Shown: positions 1 to 8,112, numbered from the stretch's first letter. The stretch is 8,378 nucleotides of DNA from Chloroflexota bacterium (GCA_003158495.1 PMJT01000072.1:9953-18330); one strand, 5' to 3'. The notes: generated from the letters alone by a model not told the origin. Program-made: numbers and translations.

Positions 1-196
1 TCGAACGGCTGCTTGCCGATCTTTCGAAGCCGCTTGATGACCGTGGCTCCGAACGTGATGTTCGGGACGAAGTGGCCGTCCATGACGTCCAGGTGCAGCC
101 GGTCCGCTCCGCCCTTGAGGGCACGGCGAGACTCGCGGCCCAGGCTTGCCAGGTCGCAGTCGAGAATGCTGGCACTGACGAGCGCGCGGTGGGCCA

Positions 197-197
<1 letters not shown>
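1..197 (-). CDS. rpe: Ribulose-phosphate 3-epimerase, N-terminal part (runs off the window)
   Basis: Rpe interconverts D-ribulose 5-phosphate and D-xylulose 5-phosphate in the cytosolic pentose phosphate and Calvin pathways. Only the first 65 codons are present; the gene continues beyond base 1. The visible part is the start of the TIM barrel: strand 1 reads VSASILDCD (7-15, usually PSILSADF), followed by the family signature HLDVMDGHFVPN at 35-46. H35 and D37 correspond to the first metal ligand and the catalytic aspartate. The ATG at 197-195 overlaps the rlmN stop as TGATG, and GGGGAGAG lies 7 nt upstream, so the start is secure and translation is probably coupled to rlmN. rpe is a common neighbour of the priA-def-fmt-rlmN group. 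The other metal ligands lie outside the window, so completeness cannot be judged. Confidence 0.95.
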
Positions 198-1528
<1,331 letters not shown>

Positions 1529-1538
1529 AGGGGCGGAA

Positions 1539-2552
1539 TTATCGCATGCTCGGTCCGGGACCCGTAATCGACCAGCCGTGGAGCAGTCCTCTGTGTCCAC
1601 GAACGAGATCGGCAGCCGGCATCGGCCGACCGCCAGCCTTCTGGACGACCTTGAGAACCAGCCGCCCATCGACGGTCGTCAGAACGAGACCTCCGTCTGA
1701 TGTCCCGACAAGCGTGCCAGGCGTATCTCCGGGCTCACTGGGAGCAACGGCCGCGGACCACACAAAAAGCGGCGTGAACTGGAGCACCAGCTGGCTCCGA
1801 GGCCAGGGCTGATAGGCGCGAACCTGGCGCTCGAGTTCTACAGCGGATAGGGCGGGATTGAGAAATCCATCGGACTTGCGAAGCGGCCGGGTCAGCGTCA
1901 CTCCCTCCTCGGCTTGCGGCCGGGCGGCGATACGGCCGGCGAGCCATTCCGGGATTGATCGCTGCAGGAGACGGGCGGCAACTTCAGCCGCCCGCTCCTC
2001 GAGCGTCACGGCGGTGTCGTCGTCGCGGACTTCGAGCACTTCTGTTGCGACGATCGGGCCGGCGTCCATTTCCTCCACGAGAACCATCAGCGTGACGGCT
2101 GATTCGGTGTCGCCTGCCAGGATCGTGGCCGGTATCGGGGCCGCGCCACGCCAGCGCGGCAATGCCGAGGGGTGGAGGTTGAGGAAGCCGCGCGGCGGCA
2201 GGTCGAGCAGCGAGCGCGGGATGAGCTGGCCGTAGTCGGCCAGCACGATCAGCTGGGGCGCGAGCCCTTCGATCTCCGCGACCACCTCGGGACGGCGGAC
2301 GCGAACGGGCTGCAACACCGGAAGACCGAGCTCTCTGGCCCGGGCGGTCACCGGCGTCGGAGTCAGGACCGCCTTCCGGCCGACGGGTCGATCGGGCGCG
2401 GACACAACCCCGACGACGTCGATGCCGACCATACCGATCAGCGCATCGAGAATCGGGACGGCAAAACCGCCGCTACCGAAGAAGACCGTGCGGACGCCGG
2501 ACTCGGGGGACGCGCGACCGACGATCGAAACCTCGGCCGCCACGCCGCTCAC
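1539..2552 (-). CDS. fmt: Methionyl-tRNA formyltransferase
   Basis: Fmt transfers the formyl group from 10-formyltetrahydrofolate to the methionine of charged initiator tRNA, preparing it for translation initiation. The 337-aa product is slightly longer than the usual 310-320 aa. The Rossmann-like formyltransferase domain starts at about residue 21 (RTVFFGSGGFAVPIL, usually GTPEFAVPIL). The catalytic core is LNLHPSALPRWRGAAPI, with N125 and H127, followed by EEMDAGPI with D163; these match the Asn-His-Asp triad. The C-terminal OB-like tRNA-binding domain begins near 225 (RPLRKSDGFLNPALSA). The GTG start overlaps the def stop as GTGA (4 bp), implying coupled translation. A second in-frame GTG three codons on is possible. 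About 20 residues precede the first beta strand. A methyltransferase gene of the rsmB type, often found just downstream, is absent: rlmN follows after 10 bp. Confidence 0.96.
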   Translation of the reverse strand: MSGVAAEVSIVGRASPESGVRTVFFGSGGFAVPILDALIGMVGIDVVGVVSAPDRPVGRKAVLTPTPVTARARELGLPVLQPVRVRRPEVVAEIEGLAPQLIVLADYGQLIPRSLLDLPPRGFLNLHPSALPRWRGAAPIPATILAGDTESAVTLMVLVEEMDAGPIVATEVLEVRDDDTAVTLEERAAEVAARLLQRSIPEWLAGRIAARPQAEEGVTLTRPLRKSDGFLNPALSAVELERQVRAYQPWPRSQLVLQFTPLFVWSAAVAPSEPGDTPGTLVGTSDGGLVLTTVDGRLVLKVVQKAGGRPMPAADLVRGHRGLLHGWSITGPGPSMR

Positions 2553-3070
2553 CCGACCGGTGTACGCGCCGTCGCCGGTCGCCCCTCTTCGTCCTCTTCG
2601 TCGCCCGCCCCGACCGCGATCAGGTCGTCGAGCGTGTCGAGGTAATCGATGTAGAGCTTGCCATCGAGGTGGTCCAGCTCGTGCTGCAGCGCGCGGCCGA
2701 GCAGGCCGGAGCCGGCGACCTTGATCTTCTTGCCGTGTCGGTTCTGGGCCACGACCCAGACCTTCTCACGCCGCGTGATGTATGCCACGTAGCCGGGAAT
2801 GGAGAGGCAGCCTTCGAGGTCCCGGTCGTCGCCATCGGCACGGACGATGCGCGGGTTTACCAGTTCGTGGAGCTTGCCATCGACTTCGATGGTGCAGGCA
2901 CGCAGGGCCTCGCCGAGCTGAGGCGCGGCCAGGCCTACGCCGGGGGCCTTGCGCATCGTTTCGGCCAGGTCGTCGAGCAGCTCGTGCAGGTACTTGCCGA
3001 AGCTGTCGACGGTTTCGCCCTTCAGGCGAAGCCGGGGGTCACCGAGGAGAACGATCGGACGGACACTCAT
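2549..3070 (-). CDS. def: Peptide deformylase
   Basis: Def is the metal-dependent hydrolase that removes the N-formyl group from new polypeptides at the ribosome exit. The 173-aa product has all three family motifs: motif 1 GVGLAAPQ (44-51), motif 2 EGCLS (86-90) and motif 3 QHELDHLDG (129-137). The metal ligands are C88, H130 and H134, E131 is the general base and Q51 lines the active site. The C-terminus after about 150 is short and acidic (GDEEDEEG), with no known role. The ATG has no Shine-Dalgarno: TATACT lies only 8 nt upstream, suggesting a leaderless or very short-leader transcript. Def is likely the first gene of a def-fmt-rlmN-rpe unit; its stop overlaps the fmt GTG. Pairing with fmt is the standard arrangement. 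Confidence 0.97.
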   Translation of the reverse strand: MSVRPIVLLGDPRLRLKGETVDSFGKYLHELLDDLAETMRKAPGVGLAAPQLGEALRACTIEVDGKLHELVNPRIVRADGDDRDLEGCLSIPGYVAYITRREKVWVVAQNRHGKKIKVAGSGLLGRALQHELDHLDGKLYIDYLDTLDDLIAVGAGDEEDEEGRPATARTPVG

Positions 3071-3078
3071 GGCCGGAG

Positions 3079-3084
3079 AGTATA
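3079..3084 (-). promoter_or_regulatory. Candidate -10 box of a leaderless def promoter
   Basis: TATACT on the minus strand matches the sigma-70 -10 consensus TATAAT at 5 of 6 bases and stands out in GC-rich surroundings. It ends 8 nt before the def ATG, so transcription would start at or a few bases before the start codon, and no Shine-Dalgarno fits in that space. The -35 region is weak: the best hexamer is TGGCCC at 3106-3101 with 16-bp spacing, 3 of 6 matches. Promoter function is inferred from sequence alone. Confidence 0.5.
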
Positions 3085-3120
3085 CCGAGCGTCGGCGTCG
3101 GGGCCATCCGGCCGACTCGG
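3085..3120. repeat. Imperfect 10-bp inverted repeat next to the def -10 box
   Basis: On the plus strand, CCGAGCGTCGGC (3085-3096) and GCCGACTCGG (3111-3120) are exact reverse complements over 10 bp apart from an extra CG in the left arm; the central spacer is 14 bp. The repeat abuts the TATACT box and covers the spacer and -35 region of the predicted promoter. This position fits a repressor or activator site. It could also be a chance dyad in GC-rich DNA. The dyad itself is directly visible; any role is inference. Confidence 0.4.
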
Positions 3121-3183
3121 GGTAGTCCTAACGGACGCAAACGCGTGGCGCTGGCAGTCGCATCCCGGCACCGACCCCGGGGT

Positions 3184-3201
3184 GCGGCCGAGCCCGGCCG
3201 C
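3184..3201. repeat. 7-bp GC hairpin just after the priA stop, possible weak terminator
   Basis: GCGGCCG (3184-3190) and CGGCCGC (3195-3201) form a perfect 7-bp stem with a 4-base loop, starting 5 bp past the priA stop. The 10-bp palindrome ACCCCGGGGT (3174-3183) follows directly in the direction of transcription. There is no T-tract after either, so a canonical intrinsic terminator is not supported. The structure may protect the 3' end of the mRNA or mark the end of the upstream unit. Confidence 0.4.
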
Positions 3202-3206
3202 CGGAT

Positions 3207-5789
3207 CTACAGGAGCGAATCCGGGTCCACGTCGATCGACCACGGGGCGCCCGGAGGAGGATCGAGCAGATCCAGCGGACGATCACCGCGGAGGACCACG
3301 TTCCAGCGCCAGCGGCCGGCGCGACGGGCAATGTAGGCCGGCGCGGGCCCGAGTACGGTCACTCCGCCTCCCGGACCGGTGGCGACGGCCAGGACGGCTG
3401 CCGATGCGCGCAGACGATCGGCCATGGCGGAGGCCTCGTGTTCGGCCGCCAAGTGGTCCGGCAGCCCAACGGTCAGCTTGACCAGGCGCCCGAACGGCGG
3501 CGAGCCGAAACGGCGGCGGACTTCAAGCTCGGCGTCGTAGAACGCAGCGGCATCGCCTGCGGCAACGGCCTGGATGGCGGGATGATCGGGCTGATATGTC
3601 TGGATGATCGCCAGCCCCGGGATGTCGCCGCGGCCGGCCCGACCCACGGCCTGCATCAGCAGCTGGTACGTCCTCTCGGCCGCCCGTTCGTCCGGCAGGT
3701 TGAGGGCGATGTCGGCCGAGACCACGCCCACCAGGGTCACCTCGGGGATGTCCAGGCCCTTCGCGACGAGACTCGTGCCCACGAGAACGTCAAGTCGGCC
3801 CTCGGCGAAGGCGTCGAGGACACGTTCGACCGCGCCCTTGTGCTCGGCGACATCGCGATCGAGGCGGCCGACACGAAGCCCAGGGAATGCGGCTTTGACC
3901 TCTTCCTCGACGCGCTGCGTGCCGCCGCCCAGGTACCGAATCCTGGGCGAACGGCAGATCGGGCAGCGGGAAGCGAGCGGCGACGCCGTCCCGCAATGGT
4001 GGCAGCGGAGGGTGACGCCGGCCTGATGGTAGACGAGGGTTCGCTCGCACTCCGGGCAGCGCTGAACGTTGCCGCAGTCCCGGCACACCACCACCGACGC
4101 CGTTCCGCGGCGGTTGATCACCAGGATCGCGCGCTCCCCAGGCGGCAGCGACGCCAGGGCGATCGACAGAGCTCCGGAAAGGAGGCCGCCATTACCGGCC
4201 GCCAGTTCCGCCCGAAGATCCACCACCTCGACCCGTGGCGGAGCGCCCGCAGGGCGATCGGGCAGGAGCGCATGCCGGTATCGGCCATCCCGAACGCGAC
4301 CAACCGTTTCGACCGAGGGCGTGGCGCTGCCGAGGACGACGGCGGCTCCGGCGAGCCGGGCCAACGCAAGCGCCGCGTCGCGCGCCTGCAGTCGCGGCGT
4401 CCGGTCGCTCTTGTAGGCGGCGTCGTGTTCCTCGTCGACCACGATCAGCCCAATGTCGGCGAGCGGCGCGGTAAGGGCTGTTCGCGTGCCTACGACCACG
4501 TGCACCTCTCCAGCGCGGATGCGGCGCCACTCGTCCGCCCGCTCGCCTTCTCCGAGCCCCGAATGGAGGAGCGCGATCTCTGCGTCGAGGTCCGCCCGAA
4601 GGCGGTCGACAAGCGGCATCGCCAGGGCGATCTCCGGCACGAGGACGAGGGCGGTCCGACCGGTAGCAATCGTTTCGGCGATGGCGTCGGCATAGACGGC
4701 GGTCTTGCCCGACCCGGTGATCCCTTCCAGCAGGAGTGGCGTGGCGTCGCGAGCCCTGGCCGCGCGCAGGATCGTGGCCAGTGCCGCGGCCTGCGGCGGG
4801 GTGAGCTCGGAGCCTGCGGGCCTCGTGCCGCGGCGCCCCGCCGGGCGCCGGGCCAGCGGCCGGCGCGGACGTTCGCGCACCTCGGCCACTACCAGGCCGC
4901 GCCGGATGAGCCCCGTGGCCGTGCCGGATCCGTGGCGATGGGCGGCCTCGGCCCCCGCCAGGCCCGCTCCGCCCGCAGCCTCGGCCTCGGCCTCGGCCGA
5001 GGCGAGGTCGGCCAGAAGTGCCCGCTGCCGCGGACCGAGCCGTGCGCCACTCCCCGATGTCGCACCGCGGGGCGCAGCATCGCCACTCCCCGGCGCCACT
5101 CCCCTGCCCTCGTCCGTGAGCAGCAGCCATCGTTCGAAGCGCGGCCCCGCAGACGCCGCAGTCAGCGTCCACTCCAGGCGCACGACACCACGCGATGCCA
5201 TCGAGCGCAGCCGGCGCAGGGCCGCAGCACGTCCGTCGGCGCCTTCGAGATCGCGCACCGGCCTCGGCCCGCCGCCGAGCCGGTCGACGATAGCAGCCTC
5301 TTCGCGATCGGCCGGCGTGGCACCAAAGCCCGCCTCGGGACCGGACCACTCGGCGACCAATTCGAGCCGTTCCAGCATCCCCGGCGGCAGCATCGACCGC
5401 AGCGTGGCCGCGGGCGGGGCCAGGTATTCCTCGGAAATCCAGCGCGCGAAGTCGAGCGTCAGGCGCGGCAACAGCGGTCCGTCGGCCCTGACCCGGGCCA
5501 GTATCGGCTTGGCGTTCGACGGCGTCTCCCCGCGAGCCGGCCCCAGTACGACGCCCAGCGCTTGCCGGCTTCGCCCGAATTCGACGAGGACCGCTTCGCC
5601 GTCTGCGATGCCGGAGAGTCTGGCCGGCACCTCGTACGTGTACGTGCGCGAGGCACCCGGCGCATCGACGGCGACTTCGCGTGGACCCTGGGCGTCGGCT
5701 CCGATGAGCGGCCCGGATTCGCCTTCCAGCCCGGGTTCCGCGACGGCCTCCTCAGTCCAGCCGAAGGTCGGATCGCCAGGTTGAGCCAT
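3207..5789 (-). CDS. priA: Primosomal protein N' (replication restart helicase PriA)
   Basis: PriA is a 3'-to-5' superfamily 2 DNA helicase that recognises stalled forks and reloads the replisome. The product is 860 aa (E. coli PriA is 732). An N-terminal 3'-end-binding domain spans about 38-140 and an expanded winged-helix/linker region about 150-325. The helicase core has Walker A GITGSGKT (356-363), DEEH (452-455) and GSATPS (487-492), then VGTSLVAKGLDIP and QAVGRAGRG near 670-721. Eight zinc-binding cysteines sit in four CxxC pairs between the helicase lobes (569/572, 578/581, 596/599, 609/612), all intact, and a C-terminal domain follows. The extra length lies mainly in an Ala/Gly/Arg-rich linker at about 228-325 with short DNA repeats. 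The ATG at 5789 is preferred, with GAGGCGGGGG ending 8 nt upstream; an adjacent TTG at 5792 is possible. It lies 28 bp after gmk. The long open frame on the opposite strand is a shadow. Confidence 0.96.
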   Translation of the reverse strand: MAQPGDPTFGWTEEAVAEPGLEGESGPLIGADAQGPREVAVDAPGASRTYTYEVPARLSGIADGEAVLVEFGRSRQALGVVLGPARGETPSNAKPILARVRADGPLLPRLTLDFARWISEEYLAPPAATLRSMLPPGMLERLELVAEWSGPEAGFGATPADREEAAIVDRLGGGPRPVRDLEGADGRAAALRRLRSMASRGVVRLEWTLTAASAGPRFERWLLLTDEGRGVAPGSGDAAPRGATSGSGARLGPRQRALLADLASAEAEAEAAGGAGLAGAEAAHRHGSGTATGLIRRGLVVAEVRERPRRPLARRPAGRRGTRPAGSELTPPQAAALATILRAARARDATPLLLEGITGSGKTAVYADAIAETIATGRTALVLVPEIALAMPLVDRLRADLDAEIALLHSGLGEGERADEWRRIRAGEVHVVVGTRTALTAPLADIGLIVVDEEHDAAYKSDRTPRLQARDAALALARLAGAAVVLGSATPSVETVGRVRDGRYRHALLPDRPAGAPPRVEVVDLRAELAAGNGGLLSGALSIALASLPPGERAILVINRRGTASVVVCRDCGNVQRCPECERTLVYHQAGVTLRCHHCGTASPLASRCPICRSPRIRYLGGGTQRVEEEVKAAFPGLRVGRLDRDVAEHKGAVERVLDAFAEGRLDVLVGTSLVAKGLDIPEVTLVGVVSADIALNLPDERAAERTYQLLMQAVGRAGRGDIPGLAIIQTYQPDHPAIQAVAAGDAAAFYDAELEVRRRFGSPPFGRLVKLTVGLPDHLAAEHEASAMADRLRASAAVLAVATGPGGGVTVLGPAPAYIARRAGRWRWNVVLRGDRPLDLLDPPPGAPWSIDVDPDSLL
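4978..5003. repeat. Tandem CCTCGG repeat and 14-bp palindrome inside priA
   Basis: Three tandem CCTCGG copies fill 4979-4996 and run into the palindrome GCCTCGGCCGAGGC at 4990-5003. In PriA they encode an alternating Ala/Glu stretch in the low-complexity linker before the helicase core. This looks like slippage-driven growth of a disordered linker rather than a regulatory site. Confidence 0.5.
5044..5104. repeat. Three copies of CGCCACTCCCC inside priA
   Basis: The 11-mer CGCCACTCCCC occurs at 5045-5055, 5081-5091 and 5094-5104. All three fall in codons for the Gly/Ser/Ala/Pro-rich PriA linker (about residues 228-249). The copies are not in a single reading phase, which suggests local DNA duplication tolerated in a flexible linker. 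Confidence 0.5.
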
Positions 5790-5817
5790 CAAGCGTGCCC
5801 CCGCCTCAGAGAAGCCC

Positions 5818-6504
5818 TCAGACGGTAACCGCGCGGCGAGATCCGCGCCGTTCCTCCTGCGCGATTATCTGCTCGATACGTTCCGCCGTGACGTCGACCC
5901 GGCCTTCCTCGTTGACCACCACGAAGTCGTAGTCGTCCTGGCGCGCAAGCTCGTCGGCCGCATCGCGTTGCCGGATCGCCAGCTGTTCGGGCGACTCGGT
6001 GCGGCGTGCCTTGAGATGCTCCACGAGCGTTTCGACCGACGGCGGAACCACGAAAACCAGGAGCGCCTCGGGGATGGCGGCCTTGACGACTCGCGCCCCC
6101 TGGACGTCGATCTTGAGGATCGCGTGCCGGCCGCGGGCAAGCGCGGCCCGAACGCCGTCTCGAGGCGTCCCGTACCAGTTGCCGTGAACCTCGTTGGCTT
6201 CGAGCAGCTGGCCCCTGTCGCGCAGCGCGGCGAATTCCTCGAGCGACATGAAGTTGTAGCTGACGCGATCGATCTCCTTGGGCCGGCGGCTCCGCGTCGT
6301 GCAGGTGACGACGTAGTGATATTCGGGCCGGTGGCCGCGCTTCTGCAGCGCCTCGATGATCGTGTCCTTGCCCACGCCCGACGGCCCCGAGATGATCACG
6401 AGCATGGGCTGAGGCGGGCCGATGCCGGCCGCTTCCGCACTATTCGCCACAGTCGGCATCGGGGCCGGCTCGCCCGTGGTGTCGGGGTTCAGCCGACCCG
6501 TCAC
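5818..6504 (-). CDS. gmk: Guanylate kinase
   Basis: Gmk phosphorylates GMP to GDP with ATP, a required step in guanine nucleotide supply. The 228-aa product (usual length about 200-210) carries the P-loop GPSGVGKDT at 40-48, the GMP-binding segment TTRSRRPKEIDRVSYNF (69-85), NWYGTP (109-114), ILKIDVQGA (129-137) and a lid rich in Arg (RRTESPEQLAIRQRDA). The P-loop has Asp where most guanylate kinases have Ser or Thr; I recall this form from Chloroflexota. The GTG start overlaps the rluD stop as GTGA, and AAGAGG lies 5 nt upstream, so it is preferred even though it adds 33 residues before the first strand (MLVIISGPSG). ATG codons at 6459 and 6405 are alternatives without visible ribosome binding sites. 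The next gene is priA, not the usual rpoZ. Confidence 0.96.
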   Translation of the reverse strand: MTGRLNPDTTGEPAPMPTVANSAEAAGIGPPQPMLVIISGPSGVGKDTIIEALQKRGHRPEYHYVVTCTTRSRRPKEIDRVSYNFMSLEEFAALRDRGQLLEANEVHGNWYGTPRDGVRAALARGRHAILKIDVQGARVVKAAIPEALLVFVVPPSVETLVEHLKARRTESPEQLAIRQRDAADELARQDDYDFVVVNEEGRVDVTAERIEQIIAQEERRGSRRAVTV

Positions 6505-7499
6505 AGGGGCCTCTTTTCGACTGGAGCGACCGACTCGGTCGCCTCGGCAGAACCTTCGTAGTCTCCGCCCGAACCCACGCCGGAGGCGCGGCCCCGCAAG
6601 CCCTCCAGCACCGACTCCAGTTCCGGCGGGAGCGGAGCCGTGGCGCGGATCAGGTGGCCGTCGGTGGGCGACTGCAGCTCGATCCGCCAGCTGTGGAGGA
6701 AGAGCCGGTCGAGCCCTTCCGGGCCTTTGCGCGACGTGCCCGTCCCGTACAGAGGATCGCCCGCCAGCGGATGGCCGATAGCGTCGAGATGGACGCGGAT
6801 CTGGTGCGTCCGGCCGGTCACGAGATCCAGTTCCAGGAGCGTCCAGCCGGTCAGCCGCTCACGAACCCGGTATCCGGTAACCGATGGGCGGCCCGCCGGC
6901 ACAACGGCCATTCGCGTCCGGTGGTGCGGATCGCGCCCGATCGGCGCCTCCACCCGGCCGGAAGTTGCCACGACGACTCCCTGGACCAGGCCCAGGTACG
7001 TCTTCTTGACGCCGCGGGCCTTGAGCTGGGCCATCAGGCTGGCCTGCGCTTTGTCGTCCTTGGCGACCATCAGCAGACCGCTCGTGTCCCGGTCAAGGCG
7101 ATGAACGATGCCGGGCCGCTGGACGCCGGCAATGCCGCCGTACTCGGTGTCGCGGGCGAGGAGAGCGTTGACGAGCGTACCGCCCGGATGACCCGGCGCC
7201 GGATGGACGACCAGGCCGGCCGCCTTGTCGATAATCAGCAGGTCCTCGTCCTCGTACACGACCGATAGCGGGATCGCCTCGGGCGTGAGGTCGAGCTTCA
7301 CCGGATCCGGGATCTCGAGATCGACGATCTCGCCGGGCACGATGGACTCGTTCGACTTGACCGGGCTCCCGGCCGCCGTGACGTGGCCCTCGGTGATCAG
7401 CTTCTGCACGTAGCTTCGGGACAGCCCGGACACGTCGGCAACGTAACGATCCATTCGACCCTCGGCGGCCTCCGGAACTGTGAACGTCAACCGCCTCAT
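6501..7499 (-). CDS. rluD: RluA-family pseudouridine synthase, RluD-like
   Basis: The family isomerises uridine to pseudouridine in large-subunit rRNA; E. coli RluD acts on positions 1911, 1915 and 1917 of 23S rRNA, but the target here is inferred. The 332-aa product has an N-terminal S4 RNA-binding domain (about 12-62, with SGLSRSYVQKLITEGHV) and the synthase domain: VVHPAPGH (97-104), the catalytic motif HRLDRDTSG (133-141) with D136, GRTHQIRVHL (229-238) and HPLAGDPLYG (243-252). The last 25 residues are low-complexity. The ATG at 7499 lies 4 bp past the lspA stop, with GGAGG 12 nt upstream, a little far; an ATG at 7529 inside lspA is less likely because the S4 domain starts immediately after 7499. 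Following lspA is the usual position for this family (as with ylyB in Bacillus). Confidence 0.93.
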   Translation of the reverse strand: MRRLTFTVPEAAEGRMDRYVADVSGLSRSYVQKLITEGHVTAAGSPVKSNESIVPGEIVDLEIPDPVKLDLTPEAIPLSVVYEDEDLLIIDKAAGLVVHPAPGHPGGTLVNALLARDTEYGGIAGVQRPGIVHRLDRDTSGLLMVAKDDKAQASLMAQLKARGVKKTYLGLVQGVVVATSGRVEAPIGRDPHHRTRMAVVPAGRPSVTGYRVRERLTGWTLLELDLVTGRTHQIRVHLDAIGHPLAGDPLYGTGTSRKGPEGLDRLFLHSWRIELQSPTDGHLIRATAPLPPELESVLEGLRGRASGVGSGGDYEGSAEATESVAPVEKRPL

Positions 7500-7503
7500 C
7501 GGA

Positions 7504-8112
7504 CTATCGAGCCTCCACCTTGCCGGCATCGGTGGGCTCTTCGGCGCCCGGGTCCTTGTCGCCGGGCATCTGGATCCCCAGATACGGCGCCAGGAACCAC
7601 AGGCCGAGCATCAGGAGGATCGCGACCGTCACCGCGGAGTCGGCCACGTTGAAGTAGTAGAAACGCCGGCCGCCGATGCCGATGTCGACGAAGTCGACGA
7701 CGTACCCATAGCGGAGCCGGTCGATGAAGTTGCCGACTGCGCCGCCCAGCAGCAGGCCCAGCGTCAGCGTCAGGATCCAGCTCTTCCAGCCGGATCCGAC
7801 TTCGATGGCAGCGAGGACGGCCACGACTCCTACGGTCACCGCGGCGAAGATCAGGGCCTGGCCCTGGAAGAGGCCGAAGAGGCCGCCGTTGTTGTGGACG
7901 AAGTTGATCCGGAACCAGTCGCCAATGATCGGCGACGGCTGGTTCAGGGTGTAGTTGGCGACGACCCATTGCTTGAGCAACTGGTCGCTCACGCCGACGG
8001 CAATGGCGACGACGCAAAAGAGAACGAGTGCCTTCGGCCGCCTGCTCTCCGGGACGGGGCGCCGCTGCGGGCGATTCGACGGGCTTGTGGGGTGCGTTTC
8101 GTTAGGGTCCAG
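7504..8112 (-). CDS. lspA: Lipoprotein signal peptidase (signal peptidase II), probable CTG start
   Basis: LspA is an inner-membrane aspartyl protease that cleaves the signal peptide of lipidated prolipoproteins. From the CTG the product is 202 aa: a Pro/Arg-rich cytoplasmic N-tail, TM1 at about 28-41 (ALVLFCVVAIAVGV) running into the conserved DQLLK (D43), HNNGGLFG at 73-80 (usually NTGAAFG), TM2 about 85-103, TM3 about 111-130 with GGAVGNFIDR, the catalytic D140 in VVDFVD and D158 in FNVADSA, and TM4 about 161-180. The frame has no ATG, GTG or TTG between the ileS stop and the GTG at 7992. Starting at that GTG would lose TM1 and give 162 aa. The CTG at 8112 has GGAGG 8 nt upstream, so I prefer it; the exact start is uncertain. 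ileS upstream and rluD downstream are classic neighbours. Confidence 0.9.
   Translation of the reverse strand: MDPNETHPTSPSNRPQRRPVPESRRPKALVLFCVVAIAVGVSDQLLKQWVVANYTLNQPSPIIGDWFRINFVHNNGGLFGLFQGQALIFAAVTVGVVAVLAAIEVGSGWKSWILTLTLGLLLGGAVGNFIDRLRYGYVVDFVDIGIGGRRFYYFNVADSAVTVAILLMLGLWFLAPYLGIQMPGDKDPGAEEPTDAGKVEAR

Noticed and set aside
3071..3206. Riboswitch, small RNA or small gene in the priA-def gap
   Set aside because: The 136 bp show only the hairpin, the dyad and the -10 box. I see no conserved riboswitch pattern and no plausible short coding frame with a ribosome binding site.
2172..3481. Plus-strand frames over fmt, def and the priA-def gap (for example 2172-2645 and 2669-3481)
   Set aside because: They are shadows of def and fmt codon structure and contain no family motif.
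4192..5349. A 385-codon minus-strand frame inside priA
   Set aside because: It is out of frame with PriA and extremely Arg/Gly-rich, a frame-shifted shadow.
3438..5828. A 796-codon open frame on the plus strand, antisense to priA
   Set aside because: Its product has no recognisable domain and is Arg/Ala/Gly-rich, and the minus strand carries complete PriA motifs. Long antisense frames are expected in high-GC genes.
7496..8017. A 173-codon minus-strand frame overlapping lspA
   Set aside because: It is Arg/Pro-rich with no membrane helices, while the lspA frame has catalytic Asp motifs and four helices.
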